From a virus: DNA of 20,082 nucleotides. The translations under genes and the position numbers were made by a program. The stretch covers positions 1-20,082 of the IMG/VR virus record IMGVR_UViG_3300032246_001746. One strand, 5' to 3'. The notes under the pieces were generated by a model. The model ran no database searches. It saw nothing but the letters and a program-made list of their open reading frames with translations, and had not been told where the DNA came from. Shown here in pieces: positions 6,486 to 13,680 of the stretch (positions within the stretch are counted from its first letter, which is position 1; each line of letters starts with the position of its first letter).

Positions 6486-7487
6486 ATGAGCGTCTTTATT
6501 GACAGAAATTTCCTATTACTCCTATCGCCAAAATTGCAAAAGTTTTCCAAGAAAAAGGATGACCTTTACAATTTTCGATGCCCTCTCTGTGGAGACTCAC
6601 AGAAAAACAAATCTAAATGCCGTGGTTATGTCTATCGTAAGAAGAATGATTACTTCTATATGTGCCACAACTGTAGTGCATCCACATCTTTCTTTAACTT
6701 CCTCAAACAAGTGGATCCAAACTTGGTCGAAGAATACCAACTAGAACGATATAAGAATTCGGCAAATACCAATTCTCCTGAACCTGAATTTTCAGAATTT
6801 AAGACAAAACCAGTTTTTGTTAAAACTTTGGATTTGCCGACTATTGAATCTTTACCAGACGAACACTTTGCAAAGAAATATGTTGTTGGTCGAAAGATAC
6901 CAAAGAAAATGTATTCACATCTTTATTATGCTGATGACTTTAAGGCTTTTGTGGATTCATTTAATGTTGAGAAAGATTTAAAAGAAGGTGACCAACGGTT
7001 GATTATTCCTTTCTTCGATAAAGAAGGAAACTTGACGGGATTTCAGGGCAGAGCACTAGGTCAGTCAAAGATTCGCTACATCACAATTAAACTAATGGAC
7101 GATGTTCCACGCATGTTTGGAATCAACCGTGTCAATGAAGAAGAATCTATATACGTCTTTGAAGGACCTATTGATTCAATGTTCATTAAAAATTCTGTGG
7201 CTGTCGCCAGTTCTGCACTAGAATCGGCCGCAGAATACTTAGATAAATCTAAGATTGTCCTTGTGTTCGATAATGAACCTAGGAATAAAGAAATTGTCAA
7301 ATTGATGGAACATGCAATTGATAACCATTTTAATGTTATTGTTTGGCCGGCAATTGTACAAGATAAAGACATTAATGAAATGGTATTATCAGGATTTGAC
7401 ATTGAAGATTTGCATGATATAATGGAGAAACACACCTTTGTGAATCTTAGGGCTAAAATGGAATTTGTGAATTGGAAAAAAATATGA
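6486..7487 (+). CDS. 61: DNA primase, T4 gp61 type
   Basis: The primase makes RNA primers for lagging-strand synthesis, normally with a gp41-type helicase. The 333-residue length is close to T4 gp61. The N-terminal zinc-binding domain is visible as CPLC (C32, C35) and CHNC (C60, C63), with GDSQKNKSKCRGYVYRKKN between. A Toprim domain follows, with the acidic motif FEGPIDSMF (E226) and the DNEPRN motif (D262) after a LVF beta strand. The start MSVFIDRNFLLLLSPKL fits the family. No good Shine-Dalgarno is seen before ATG 6486 (upstream CTGGTTTTATT), so initiation may be weak. The last codons overlap thyX by ATGA and carry a promoter for the following unit. The partner helicase is not in this window. 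Confidence 0.9.
   Translation: MSVFIDRNFLLLLSPKLQKFSKKKDDLYNFRCPLCGDSQKNKSKCRGYVYRKKNDYFYMCHNCSASTSFFNFLKQVDPNLVEEYQLERYKNSANTNSPEPEFSEFKTKPVFVKTLDLPTIESLPDEHFAKKYVVGRKIPKKMYSHLYYADDFKAFVDSFNVEKDLKEGDQRLIIPFFDKEGNLTGFQGRALGQSKIRYITIKLMDDVPRMFGINRVNEEESIYVFEGPIDSMFIKNSVAVASSALESAAEYLDKSKIVLVFDNEPRNKEIVKLMEHAIDNHFNVIVWPAIVQDKDINEMVLSGFDIEDLHDIMEKHTFVNLRAKMEFVNWKKI
7396..7423 (+). promoter_or_regulatory. Perfect sigma70 promoter with extended -10, driving thyX-mazG-nrdA
   Basis: TTGACA (7396-7401) and TATAAT (7418-7423) are both exact consensus with a 16-base spacer. TG at 7415-7416 gives an extended -10 (TGA-TATAAT). The promoter lies inside the 3' end of the primase gene, 60 bases before the thyX start. 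Three promoters further right share TTGACA and the TG, which makes chance less likely. Confidence 0.75.
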
Positions 7488-8131
7488 ATGTAAATTTAAT
7501 TTCTTACTCCCAAGGAGTAGATGGTAAAAACTTATTAGAACAAGTGGCATACACTGCCCGTGTATCTAATCCAACGAACCAAAACAACTCGGAGACTGCT
7601 GAGAAGTTGGTGCGTTACTTGATTAACAACCAACACTGGTCACCACTGGAGATGGTCTCCGTGTGCTTGGAGATTGAAACTACAAGAGACATTGCAAGAC
7701 AGATTCTCCGCCATCGTTCATTTTCTTTTCAAGAATTTAGTCAACGATATGCAGATGCATCACAACTTGGTTATGAGTTAAAAGAAGCTAGACTACAAGA
7801 TACTAAGAATCGTCAGAACAGTATTGAAACTGAAGATACACTACTCCAAAAACGATGGGAACAAAAGCAACAGTTGGTGATTGATACTGCTAAAGAGGCA
7901 TATACTTGGGCACTTGAACATCAAATTGCCAAAGAACAAGCTCGTGCAGTTTTGCCAGAAGGTATGACTAAATCACGCATGTATATGAACGGAACCCTTA
8001 GGTCTTGGGTACACTATATACATCTCCGAAGCGCAAATGGCACACAGAAAGAACACCGAGAAGTTGCTCTTGCCTGTGCTGCAGCAATTGAACCAATTTT
8101 TCCCATGATTAAGGAGTATGTTAATGAATAG
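7484..8131 (+). CDS. thyX: Flavin-dependent thymidylate synthase ThyX
   Basis: ThyX methylates dUMP to dTMP using methylenetetrahydrofolate, FAD and NADPH. The signature RHRSFSFQEFSQR (residues 76-88) fits the ThyX motif RHRxxSxxxxSxR exactly. A conserved His precedes SPLE at residue 51, and RSWVHYIHLRS near residue 169 supplies the C-terminal substrate-binding part. The 215-residue length is normal. I chose ATG 7484, which overlaps the primase stop as ATGA, over the in-frame TTG at 7472, which lies deeper in the primase gene. The gene opens a run of dNTP enzymes (mazG-like, nrdA, thioredoxin) behind the promoter at 7396-7423. T4 itself uses the unrelated Td enzyme, so this is the alternative typical of many aquatic phages. 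Confidence 0.95.
   Translation: MNVNLISYSQGVDGKNLLEQVAYTARVSNPTNQNNSETAEKLVRYLINNQHWSPLEMVSVCLEIETTRDIARQILRHRSFSFQEFSQRYADASQLGYELKEARLQDTKNRQNSIETEDTLLQKRWEQKQQLVIDTAKEAYTWALEHQIAKEQARAVLPEGMTKSRMYMNGTLRSWVHYIHLRSANGTQKEHREVALACAAAIEPIFPMIKEYVNE
8111..8116 (+). promoter_or_regulatory. Ribosome binding site that sets the mazG-like start
   Basis: AAGGAG lies in the end of thyX. It is 7 bases from ATG 8124 but only 1 base from the in-frame ATG 8118, so 8124 is the likely start. Confidence 0.7.
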
Positions 8132-8495
8132 TTCTGATGATGTGAAAAAATTTATGGAAGCTTGTGGACAAACAGAAACAGGATTCAAAAAACAAGCAGA
8201 CTTATATTTTAGATTGATACGTGAAGAATTTGATGAACTTGTAAAAGCATATTTTGAAAAAGATATGGTTGAAATTGCAGATGGTTGTGCAGATTTAAAA
8301 TGGGTGATTGAAGGATTAGAACATACACTTCAATTGCCACAACAAGAAATTTGGAATGAAGTTGCAAGAAGTAACTTAGATAAGATTGACAAAGAAACTG
8401 GAAAAGTTTTAAAGAGAGCTGACGGAAAGGTTTTAAAACCTAAAGAATGGACAGCACCAGATATTAAAAGTATTTTGGAAAATAATAAGGAATAA
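8124..8495 (+). CDS. MazG-like nucleoside triphosphate pyrophosphohydrolase
   Basis: The MazG superfamily (all-alpha NTP pyrophosphatases) hydrolyses NTPs or dNTPs to monophosphates and PPi. The metal-binding pattern EExxE...ExxD is present as REEFDEL (E34, E35, E38) and EIADGCADL (E50, D53, with D57 nearby) in a 123-residue single-domain protein. The C-terminal DKIDKETGKVLKRADGKVLKP segment, about residues 91-111, is typical of phage versions. The start is set by the ribosome site at 8111-8116 and overlaps the end of thyX. Lying between thyX and nrdA, it most likely tunes nucleotide pools, for example dUTP to dUMP for ThyX or removal of unwanted NTPs; lowering ppGpp has been proposed for phage MazG. 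The substrate cannot be read from sequence. Confidence 0.85.
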   Translation: MNSSDDVKKFMEACGQTETGFKKQADLYFRLIREEFDELVKAYFEKDMVEIADGCADLKWVIEGLEHTLQLPQQEIWNEVARSNLDKIDKETGKVLKRADGKVLKPKEWTAPDIKSILENNKE

Positions 8496-8497
8496 AA

Positions 8498-10282
8498 ATG
8501 GAATACCTTGGAATAAACATAGATTTAGATAGAGATAAACTTTTTGATGAACTAGGCATAAAAAGACTTAAAGAGTCTTATATGAAAGAAGATGAAACAA
8601 CACCACAACAAAGATTCGCATACGTATCCTCCGCATTTGGGACCGATAAACTACACGCTCAACGATTGTACGACTATTCCTCAAAACACTGGTTATCTTA
8701 TTCAACACCGATCCTTTCTTTTGGCCGGTCTAAAAAAGGGTTGCCAATCTCTTGTTTCCTCAATTTTATCGATGATACAGCGGAAGGCTTAGTTGATAAT
8801 CTTTCTGAAACAAATTGGCTCTCTATGTTCGGCGGCGGTGTTGGTATTGGCTTTGGTATTAGGTCTGCTGATGATAAGTCTACAGGAGTTATGCCGCATC
8901 TTAAAATATATGATGCTTCGTCTTTGGCTTATCGTCAAGGTCGTACTCGCCGTGGTTCTTATGCCGCTTATCTTGATATTTCTCATCCCGATATTATTCC
9001 TTTCTTAGAAATGCGTAAACCAACAGGTGACCCAAATGTACGTTGCCTGAATCTACATCACGGAATAAATATTACAGATGACTTCATGAAATTGATTGAA
9101 AATTGTATGTTGGATCCAAATGCAGATGATTCATGGAATTTAGTAGACCCTTACAGTAAAGAAGTACGTGAAACTGTTTCAGCCAAAACTCTTTGGCAAC
9201 AAATTCTAGAATTGCGTATGCATACAGGCGAACCTTACATTCATTATATTGATACAAGTAATAGAATGTTGCCACAACATTTGAAAGACAAAGGATTCAA
9301 AGTACACCAATCTAATTTGTGTTCAGAAATTATTCTACCAACCAATAAAGATAGAACAGCGGTCTGTTGCCTATCGTCATTGAATCTGGAGAACTATGAT
9401 GAATGGAAAGATGATCCGTTATTCTTAAAAGATGTTGCTGAAATGTTAGATAATGTTTTGGACTATTTCATCAAACATGCACCTGATAGTATTTCTAGAG
9501 CTAGATATAGTGCTATGAGAGAACGTTCTATTGGTATCGGTGCTTTGGGCTTTCACGCTTACCTACAAAGAAATGGAATTGCTTTTGAAGGAGTTATGGC
9601 TAAAGTTGTGAATAACAAAATCTTCAAATCCATAAAGGAAAAATTAGATGAAGCTAATACAATTTTGGGATCGGAACGTGGGGAAGCTCCTGATGCTGTC
9701 GGGACTGGCAAGCGCTTTAGTCATACTATGGCTATTGCTCCAAATGCTTCTTCGTCTATCATCATGCGAAATACTAGCCCTAGTATCGAGCCTTATCGTG
9801 CTAACGCTTACCGTCAGGACACTTTATCGGGATCATTTTTAAATAAGAATCGTTGGTTGGATTTAATCATTAAAGGATTGACACAAACAGAAGAACAATA
9901 TAGTGAAGTATGGTCTTCTATTATTGCTAATGATGGTTCTGTGCAACATTTAGATATTTTAGATGAAAATCAAAAAGCAGTATTCAAAACGTCGATGGAG
10001 ATTGACCAACGCTGGGTGATTGATTTGGCCGCAGATAGACAAGTATACATTGACCAAGCTCAATCATTGAACTTGTTTTTCCGACCAGATGCACACATTA
10101 AATATATCCACGCCATTCATTTTATGGCATGGAAAAAAGGTTTGAAAACTTTGTATTACTGCCGTTCTGAAAAAATTGGTAAAGCTGATAAAGTGTCAAA
10201 AAGAATTGAAAGACAAGTAATTAAAGAAATCGACATGACACAAATTGCTCAAGGAAATGATTGTATAGCTTGTGAAGGATAA
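8498..10282 (+). CDS. nrdA: Ribonucleotide reductase class I large subunit NrdA, lacking ATP-cone
   Basis: NrdA reduces ribonucleoside diphosphates to deoxy forms with the radical supplied by NrdB. Active-site elements are all visible: C86 in PISCFLN and C290 in AVCCLSSLNL (the redox pair), N273-L-C275-S-E277 (radical cysteine and acid-base residues), the Y553-Y554 pair in LYYCRS (radical relay), and a C-terminal CIAC pair (C589, C592) for reduction by thioredoxin. Thioredoxin is the next gene. At 594 residues it is much shorter than E. coli NrdA (761). The N-terminus goes almost at once into the KRLKESYM segment, so the roughly 100-residue ATP-cone that mediates dATP inhibition is absent. 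It starts 2 bases after the mazG-like stop. NrdB is encoded separately at 12673, three foreign-looking genes away. Confidence 0.95.
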   Translation: MEYLGINIDLDRDKLFDELGIKRLKESYMKEDETTPQQRFAYVSSAFGTDKLHAQRLYDYSSKHWLSYSTPILSFGRSKKGLPISCFLNFIDDTAEGLVDNLSETNWLSMFGGGVGIGFGIRSADDKSTGVMPHLKIYDASSLAYRQGRTRRGSYAAYLDISHPDIIPFLEMRKPTGDPNVRCLNLHHGINITDDFMKLIENCMLDPNADDSWNLVDPYSKEVRETVSAKTLWQQILELRMHTGEPYIHYIDTSNRMLPQHLKDKGFKVHQSNLCSEIILPTNKDRTAVCCLSSLNLENYDEWKDDPLFLKDVAEMLDNVLDYFIKHAPDSISRARYSAMRERSIGIGALGFHAYLQRNGIAFEGVMAKVVNNKIFKSIKEKLDEANTILGSERGEAPDAVGTGKRFSHTMAIAPNASSSIIMRNTSPSIEPYRANAYRQDTLSGSFLNKNRWLDLIIKGLTQTEEQYSEVWSSIIANDGSVQHLDILDENQKAVFKTSMEIDQRWVIDLAADRQVYIDQAQSLNLFFRPDAHIKYIHAIHFMAWKKGLKTLYYCRSEKIGKADKVSKRIERQVIKEIDMTQIAQGNDCIACEG

Positions 10283-10287
10283 CAAAA

Positions 10288-10533
10288 ATGAAAAGAGTAT
10301 TAAGATTCACGGCCGACTGGTGTAGGCCTTGTAAATCACTTTCGGCGATTTTAGAAGAAGTCAAAGGTGATATATTAGTAGAAGTTATTGATATTGATAA
10401 ATTTTCAGATATTGCAGTAGAGTTTGGGATTAGATCGGTCCCAACTTTAGTGTTGATGGATGAAAATGTTGAAATCAAAAGAATGTCCGGTTTAAAAACA
10501 AAAAATGATTTACAAACTTGGCTGACAACTTAA
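10288..10533 (+). CDS. Thioredoxin-like redox protein
   Basis: This 81-residue, single-domain thioredoxin fold has the active site WCRPC (residues 11-15, close to WCGPC of thioredoxin) and the cis-proline motif SVPTLV (P52). It is shorter than E. coli thioredoxin (about 108 residues), mostly from a minimal N-terminus, and it is comparable in size to phage redoxins. It starts 5 bases after nrdA, whose C-terminal CIAC tail is the natural substrate, so it most likely recycles the reductase. A glutaredoxin-like electron source (glutathione) cannot be excluded. Confidence 0.9.
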   Translation: MKRVLRFTADWCRPCKSLSAILEEVKGDILVEVIDIDKFSDIAVEFGIRSVPTLVLMDENVEIKRMSGLKTKNDLQTWLTT

Positions 10534-10534
10534 A

Positions 10535-11182
10535 ATGAAACCAAAGATAGCTGTATTTGTACATCAACCAATGTGTTCTGTACAATCTAATAATGGTATT
10601 ATTAATGCGCTTTCTAAATATTATGATTTTAAATTATTCACAAAACATCATCTAGAAGAAAATTTCTTTGATGATGTTAATATGGTGTGTTTCCCTGGCG
10701 GTTTTGGAAATTCCGATTCTTTTGATTATCTGTTGAAAAACAATGGAAAACTAATAAGGAATTTTGTTAAAGATGGTGGTAAATATCTTGGTATTTGCAT
10801 GGGTGCTTATTGGGCAGGTAGTAATTACTTCAAACTGCTTGACAAAGTAGAGCCAGTACAGTATTATAAGCGTCCAACATCAGACACTAGGAGACCACAC
10901 ACAAAAAACATACAAGTTACTTGGCAAGAAAAACCAATGAAAATGTTTTTTAATGATGGTTGTGCTTTGATAGGAGATAACAGTAGATTTAAAACGATTG
11001 CAACATATGCCAATGGTGATCCAATGGCTATAGTACAAAATAATATAGGATTAATTGGGTGCCATCCTGAAAGTGAAAAATTTTGGTATGATTCATACAC
11101 ATGGATGAAAGGTCTATATCATAACGGTAAACATCACGAATTATTATTAGATTTTGTAAATAATTTATACTTAAAAAAATAA
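10535..11182 (+). CDS. Class I glutamine amidotransferase-like (BPL_N-type) protein
   Basis: This 215-residue protein has a flavodoxin-like amidotransferase fold. It begins with KIAVFVHQPMC. A VCFPGGFGNSD loop (51-61) precedes the nucleophile elbow GKYLGICMGAYWAG with C88, and GLIGCHPESE supplies H177 and E179, completing a Cys-His-Glu triad. The pattern fits the class I GAT-like family that includes the biotin-protein-ligase N-terminal domain, in which no synthetase partner is fused. It could release ammonia from glutamine for an amide-forming enzyme or act as a peptidase or amidase. It lies one base after the thioredoxin gene and opens the three-gene insert between nrdA and nrdB. The substrate is unknown; a role in base or glycan modification would be inference. 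Confidence 0.75.
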   Translation: MKPKIAVFVHQPMCSVQSNNGIINALSKYYDFKLFTKHHLEENFFDDVNMVCFPGGFGNSDSFDYLLKNNGKLIRNFVKDGGKYLGICMGAYWAGSNYFKLLDKVEPVQYYKRPTSDTRRPHTKNIQVTWQEKPMKMFFNDGCALIGDNSRFKTIATYANGDPMAIVQNNIGLIGCHPESEKFWYDSYTWMKGLYHNGKHHELLLDFVNNLYLKK

Positions 11183-11194
11183 AAAGGAAATTAA

Positions 11195-11959
11195 ATGCAA
11201 AAAACATATAGGAGTATTTTTATCTCCGATGTGCATCTTGGCACCAGAGATTGCAAAGCCGAGCAACTCAACAACTTTCTTAAAAACAATTCATGTGATA
11301 CACTATATCTTGTGGGAGACATAATCGATGCTTGGCGAATTCAACAAAACAAATGGCGTTGGAAACAAAGTCATACCAATGTTGTTCGTCGAGTACTAGG
11401 TCATGCAAAACGTGGCACTCGTGTCATTTATATTGCAGGAAATCATGATGAATTCTTGCGTCCCATGATACCGTACGGGTTCAGTTTTGGACTTGTGGAG
11501 ATACATAACCAAATAGAACATATAGGTGCAGACGGCAAACACTATCTTGTAGTACATGGAGATTTGTTTGACGGTATAACTAGATTAGCACCATGGATAT
11601 CATTTTTAGGAGACAAAGCATATGACATTATTTTATCACTCAATAGTAGATTCAATTGGATACGCCATCGCATGGGTTTTGGGTATTTTAGTCTTAGTCA
11701 ATATCTCAAAACAAGAGTAAAGAAGGCAGTGGATTTTATATTCCACTTTGAGAAGAATCTTTCAAACTATTGTAAAAAACGCGGGTATGATGGTGTTATA
11801 TGTGGTCATATTCATCATGCTGAAATAAAAGATATAGATGGTGTTACCTATATGAATGACGGTGATTGGGTTGAAAGCTGTACAGCACTTGTAGAACACC
11901 ATGATGGAAAATGGGAAATTGTAATTTGGACTAAGGAAAATGACAATGAAAATAAGTGA
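11195..11959 (+). CDS. LpxH-like metallophosphoesterase (UDP-2,3-diacylglucosamine diphosphatase family)
   Basis: This 254-residue calcineurin-like phosphoesterase has the full dimetal site: SDVHLG (D12, H14), GDIIDAW (D42), GNHDE (N83, H84, D85), VHGD (H121) and GHIHHA (H205, H207). The GDxxDAW and the HGDLFD features, and the size, fit the LpxH/COG2908 branch, which cleaves UDP-2,3-diacylglucosamine to lipid X and UMP in lipid A synthesis. The central region (WISFLGD to KAVDFIFHFEKN) resembles the substrate-binding lid. There is no signal peptide; LpxH acts at the inner face of the inner membrane. An AAAAAGGAAA site precedes ATG 11195. The following glycosyltransferase overlaps its end. Substrate is inferred; other nucleotide or phosphate esters remain possible. 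Confidence 0.8.
   Translation: MQKTYRSIFISDVHLGTRDCKAEQLNNFLKNNSCDTLYLVGDIIDAWRIQQNKWRWKQSHTNVVRRVLGHAKRGTRVIYIAGNHDEFLRPMIPYGFSFGLVEIHNQIEHIGADGKHYLVVHGDLFDGITRLAPWISFLGDKAYDIILSLNSRFNWIRHRMGFGYFSLSQYLKTRVKKAVDFIFHFEKNLSNYCKKRGYDGVICGHIHHAEIKDIDGVTYMNDGDWVESCTALVEHHDGKWEIVIWTKENDNENK
11933..11937 (+). promoter_or_regulatory. Ribosome binding site that sets the glycosyltransferase start
   Basis: AAGGA is 8 bases from ATG 11946 but only 2 from the in-frame ATG 11940, so the downstream start is preferred. Confidence 0.6.
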
Positions 11960-12656
11960 TGAAATTACAATTGTCATTCCTTGTAAGAATGAAGAAAATT
12001 ATATAAACTATCTTTTAGATGATTTAAAAAAACAAAACATCGGTGATACCAAAATTATCATTGCCGATTGTTCTACTGATAACACAAGGAATGTTATTAA
12101 ATATAGCAAAGGCAATTTGAACGTTGAAATCATTGAAGGCGGCCCTGTTTCTATTGCTAAGAATAGTGGAGCTAAACTTGCAACAACACCATATATTTTA
12201 TTCATTGATAGTGATGTTAGATTTTTCAGCGAAACAACAATAAGTGATTCGGTTAATGAAATGTTGTCAAACAATCTCGACCTTGTTGGACTTTACATAA
12301 AGTGTTATGATAACAATAGAACAACACAAATTGGATTTATGCTTTTCAATTTTATAAACAATCTTATGAAATACAAAGTCCCTTTTGCTGTCGGCGCATT
12401 TATGCTTACACGCAGAGATAAGTTTGAACAGTTTGGTGGTTTTTCTGAAAAACATGGAACAAGCGAAGACTTCTTTTTATCAAAGATGTATGATTCTAAA
12501 AAATTCAAATTGGTTAAACATTACTTTGGTCAAGATAGTAGAAGATTTCAGAAAATGGGATACTTTGGTATGGCGACATATTTGATTAAAAATTTTTGGA
12601 ATCGAAACAATGAAGAATACTGGAATAATATAAAACATTCAAAATATTGGAACTAA
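11946..12656 (+). CDS. Glycosyltransferase family 2
   Basis: This 236-residue GT-A fold enzyme transfers a sugar from a nucleotide sugar. The N-terminal EITIVIPCKNEENYI is the typical first beta strand. IADCSTDNT supplies the nucleotide-binding Asp, and AKNSGAKLATTPYILFIDSD ends in the metal-binding DSD motif (D88, D90). An acceptor loop (VGAFMLTRRDKFEQFGGFSE) with a TSEDFFLSK acidic motif follows, equivalent to the ED base region. There is no transmembrane segment beyond one moderately hydrophobic helix (about 128-150), so it is probably soluble or peripheral. It overlaps the LpxH-like gene by 14 bases. It is probably a partner in modifying surface glycolipid; modification of phage DNA bases, as T4 does with other enzymes, is an alternative. 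Confidence 0.85.
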   Translation: MKISDEITIVIPCKNEENYINYLLDDLKKQNIGDTKIIIADCSTDNTRNVIKYSKGNLNVEIIEGGPVSIAKNSGAKLATTPYILFIDSDVRFFSETTISDSVNEMLSNNLDLVGLYIKCYDNNRTTQIGFMLFNFINNLMKYKVPFAVGAFMLTRRDKFEQFGGFSEKHGTSEDFFLSKMYDSKKFKLVKHYFGQDSRRFQKMGYFGMATYLIKNFWNRNNEEYWNNIKHSKYWN

Positions 12657-12672
12657 TTAAAGAAAGAAAACA

Positions 12673-13659
12673 ATGATAAAGAAAACAAAACAAGATGTTA
12701 CACAAGAACGTACATATTTCAAGCCATTCAACTATGCATGGGCTTATGATGCATGGTTAAAACACGAACAAAGCCATTGGCTGCATACAGAAGTTCCAAT
12801 GATGGAAGATACAAAAGATTGGAAGAAAAAACTTACAGATGAAGAAAAGAAATTCTTAACTCATATTTTCCGTTTCTTCACACAAGGTGATATTGATGTT
12901 GCTGGTGGTTATGTAAACAACTACTTACCTTATTTTCCGCAACCAGAAATGCGTATGATGTTGTTGGGCTTTGCAGCTCGTGAAGCATTGCATGTTGCTG
13001 CTTATTCACACTTGATTGAAACTCTTGGTCTACCAGAGACAACATATAATGAATTTTCAGAATATGCAGAAATGCGTGAGAAGCATGATTACATCATGGA
13101 TATCTCCCAACAAAATAGTTCTAAAGAAAATACAGCAACACACATTGCAGTTTTCTCTGCATTCACAGAAGGTATGCAACTGTTCTCGTCATTCATTATG
13201 TTGTTGAATTTTCCAAGACATGGTAAAATGAAAGGCATGGGCCAGATTGTTACTTGGTCGATTGTTGATGAAACACAACATGCTGAAAATATGATTAAAT
13301 TATTCCGCACATACATAGGTGAAAATCCAGAAATTTGGAACGATGAACTTAAAAAACGAATTTACACCATCGCTGAAAAGATGGTTGAACTTGAAGATAA
13401 GTTTATTGACCTAGCTTTCAATTTAGGTGCAATGGAAGGTTTAACTGCGGAAGATGTGAAGAAGTATATTCGTTACATTGCTGACCGTAGATTAATTTCA
13501 TTAAGCTTGAAGGGTATTTTTAAAGTTAAGAAAAATCCATTACCGTGGGTTGAAGAAATGATTAATGCACCAACGCATACAAATTTCTTTGAGAATCGTG
13601 CAACTGATTATGCAAAGGGTGCTTTGTCTGGTAATTGGGGAGATGTTTGGGCTAATTAA
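12673..13659 (+). CDS. nrdB: Ribonucleotide reductase class I small subunit NrdB
   Basis: NrdB houses the metal cofactor and tyrosyl radical that activates NrdA. All six metal ligands can be placed by alignment with the E. coli pattern: D73 (QGD), E104 and H107 (REALH), E166 (TEGMQ), E200 and H203 (DETQH). Y111 follows H107 by four residues, as the E. coli radical tyrosine does. This argues for a tyrosyl-radical enzyme rather than the metal-free class Ie type. The 328-residue length is slightly below E. coli NrdB (376). The C-terminus (GALSGNWGDVWAN) is the likely NrdA-binding tail. It is separated from nrdA by the thioredoxin gene and three insert genes. Its own ribosome site is weak (AAAGAAAG), so expression probably relies on the upstream transcript. 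Confidence 0.95.
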   Translation: MIKKTKQDVTQERTYFKPFNYAWAYDAWLKHEQSHWLHTEVPMMEDTKDWKKKLTDEEKKFLTHIFRFFTQGDIDVAGGYVNNYLPYFPQPEMRMMLLGFAAREALHVAAYSHLIETLGLPETTYNEFSEYAEMREKHDYIMDISQQNSSKENTATHIAVFSAFTEGMQLFSSFIMLLNFPRHGKMKGMGQIVTWSIVDETQHAENMIKLFRTYIGENPEIWNDELKKRIYTIAEKMVELEDKFIDLAFNLGAMEGLTAEDVKKYIRYIADRRLISLSLKGIFKVKKNPLPWVEEMINAPTHTNFFENRATDYAKGALSGNWGDVWAN

Positions 13660-13680
13660 TAACAATAATGGGAGTCAGTA

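Noticed and set aside
7472-7483. TTG 7472 as the thyX start
   Set aside because: ATG 7484 overlaps the primase stop as ATGA and gives a standard ThyX N-terminus.
8793-9008. Plus-strand Leu/Val-rich frame inside nrdA (and 9648-9842)
   Set aside because: Both are out-of-frame readings of GCT/TCT-rich patches in nrdA, which has an intact active site throughout.
10839-10867. TTGACA-N17-TATTAT inside the amidotransferase-like gene
   Set aside because: It has good hexamers but no TG. It lies mid-gene, over 300 bases before the next start, and TTGACA is explained by Leu-Asp-Lys codons. Possible, but not supported by position.
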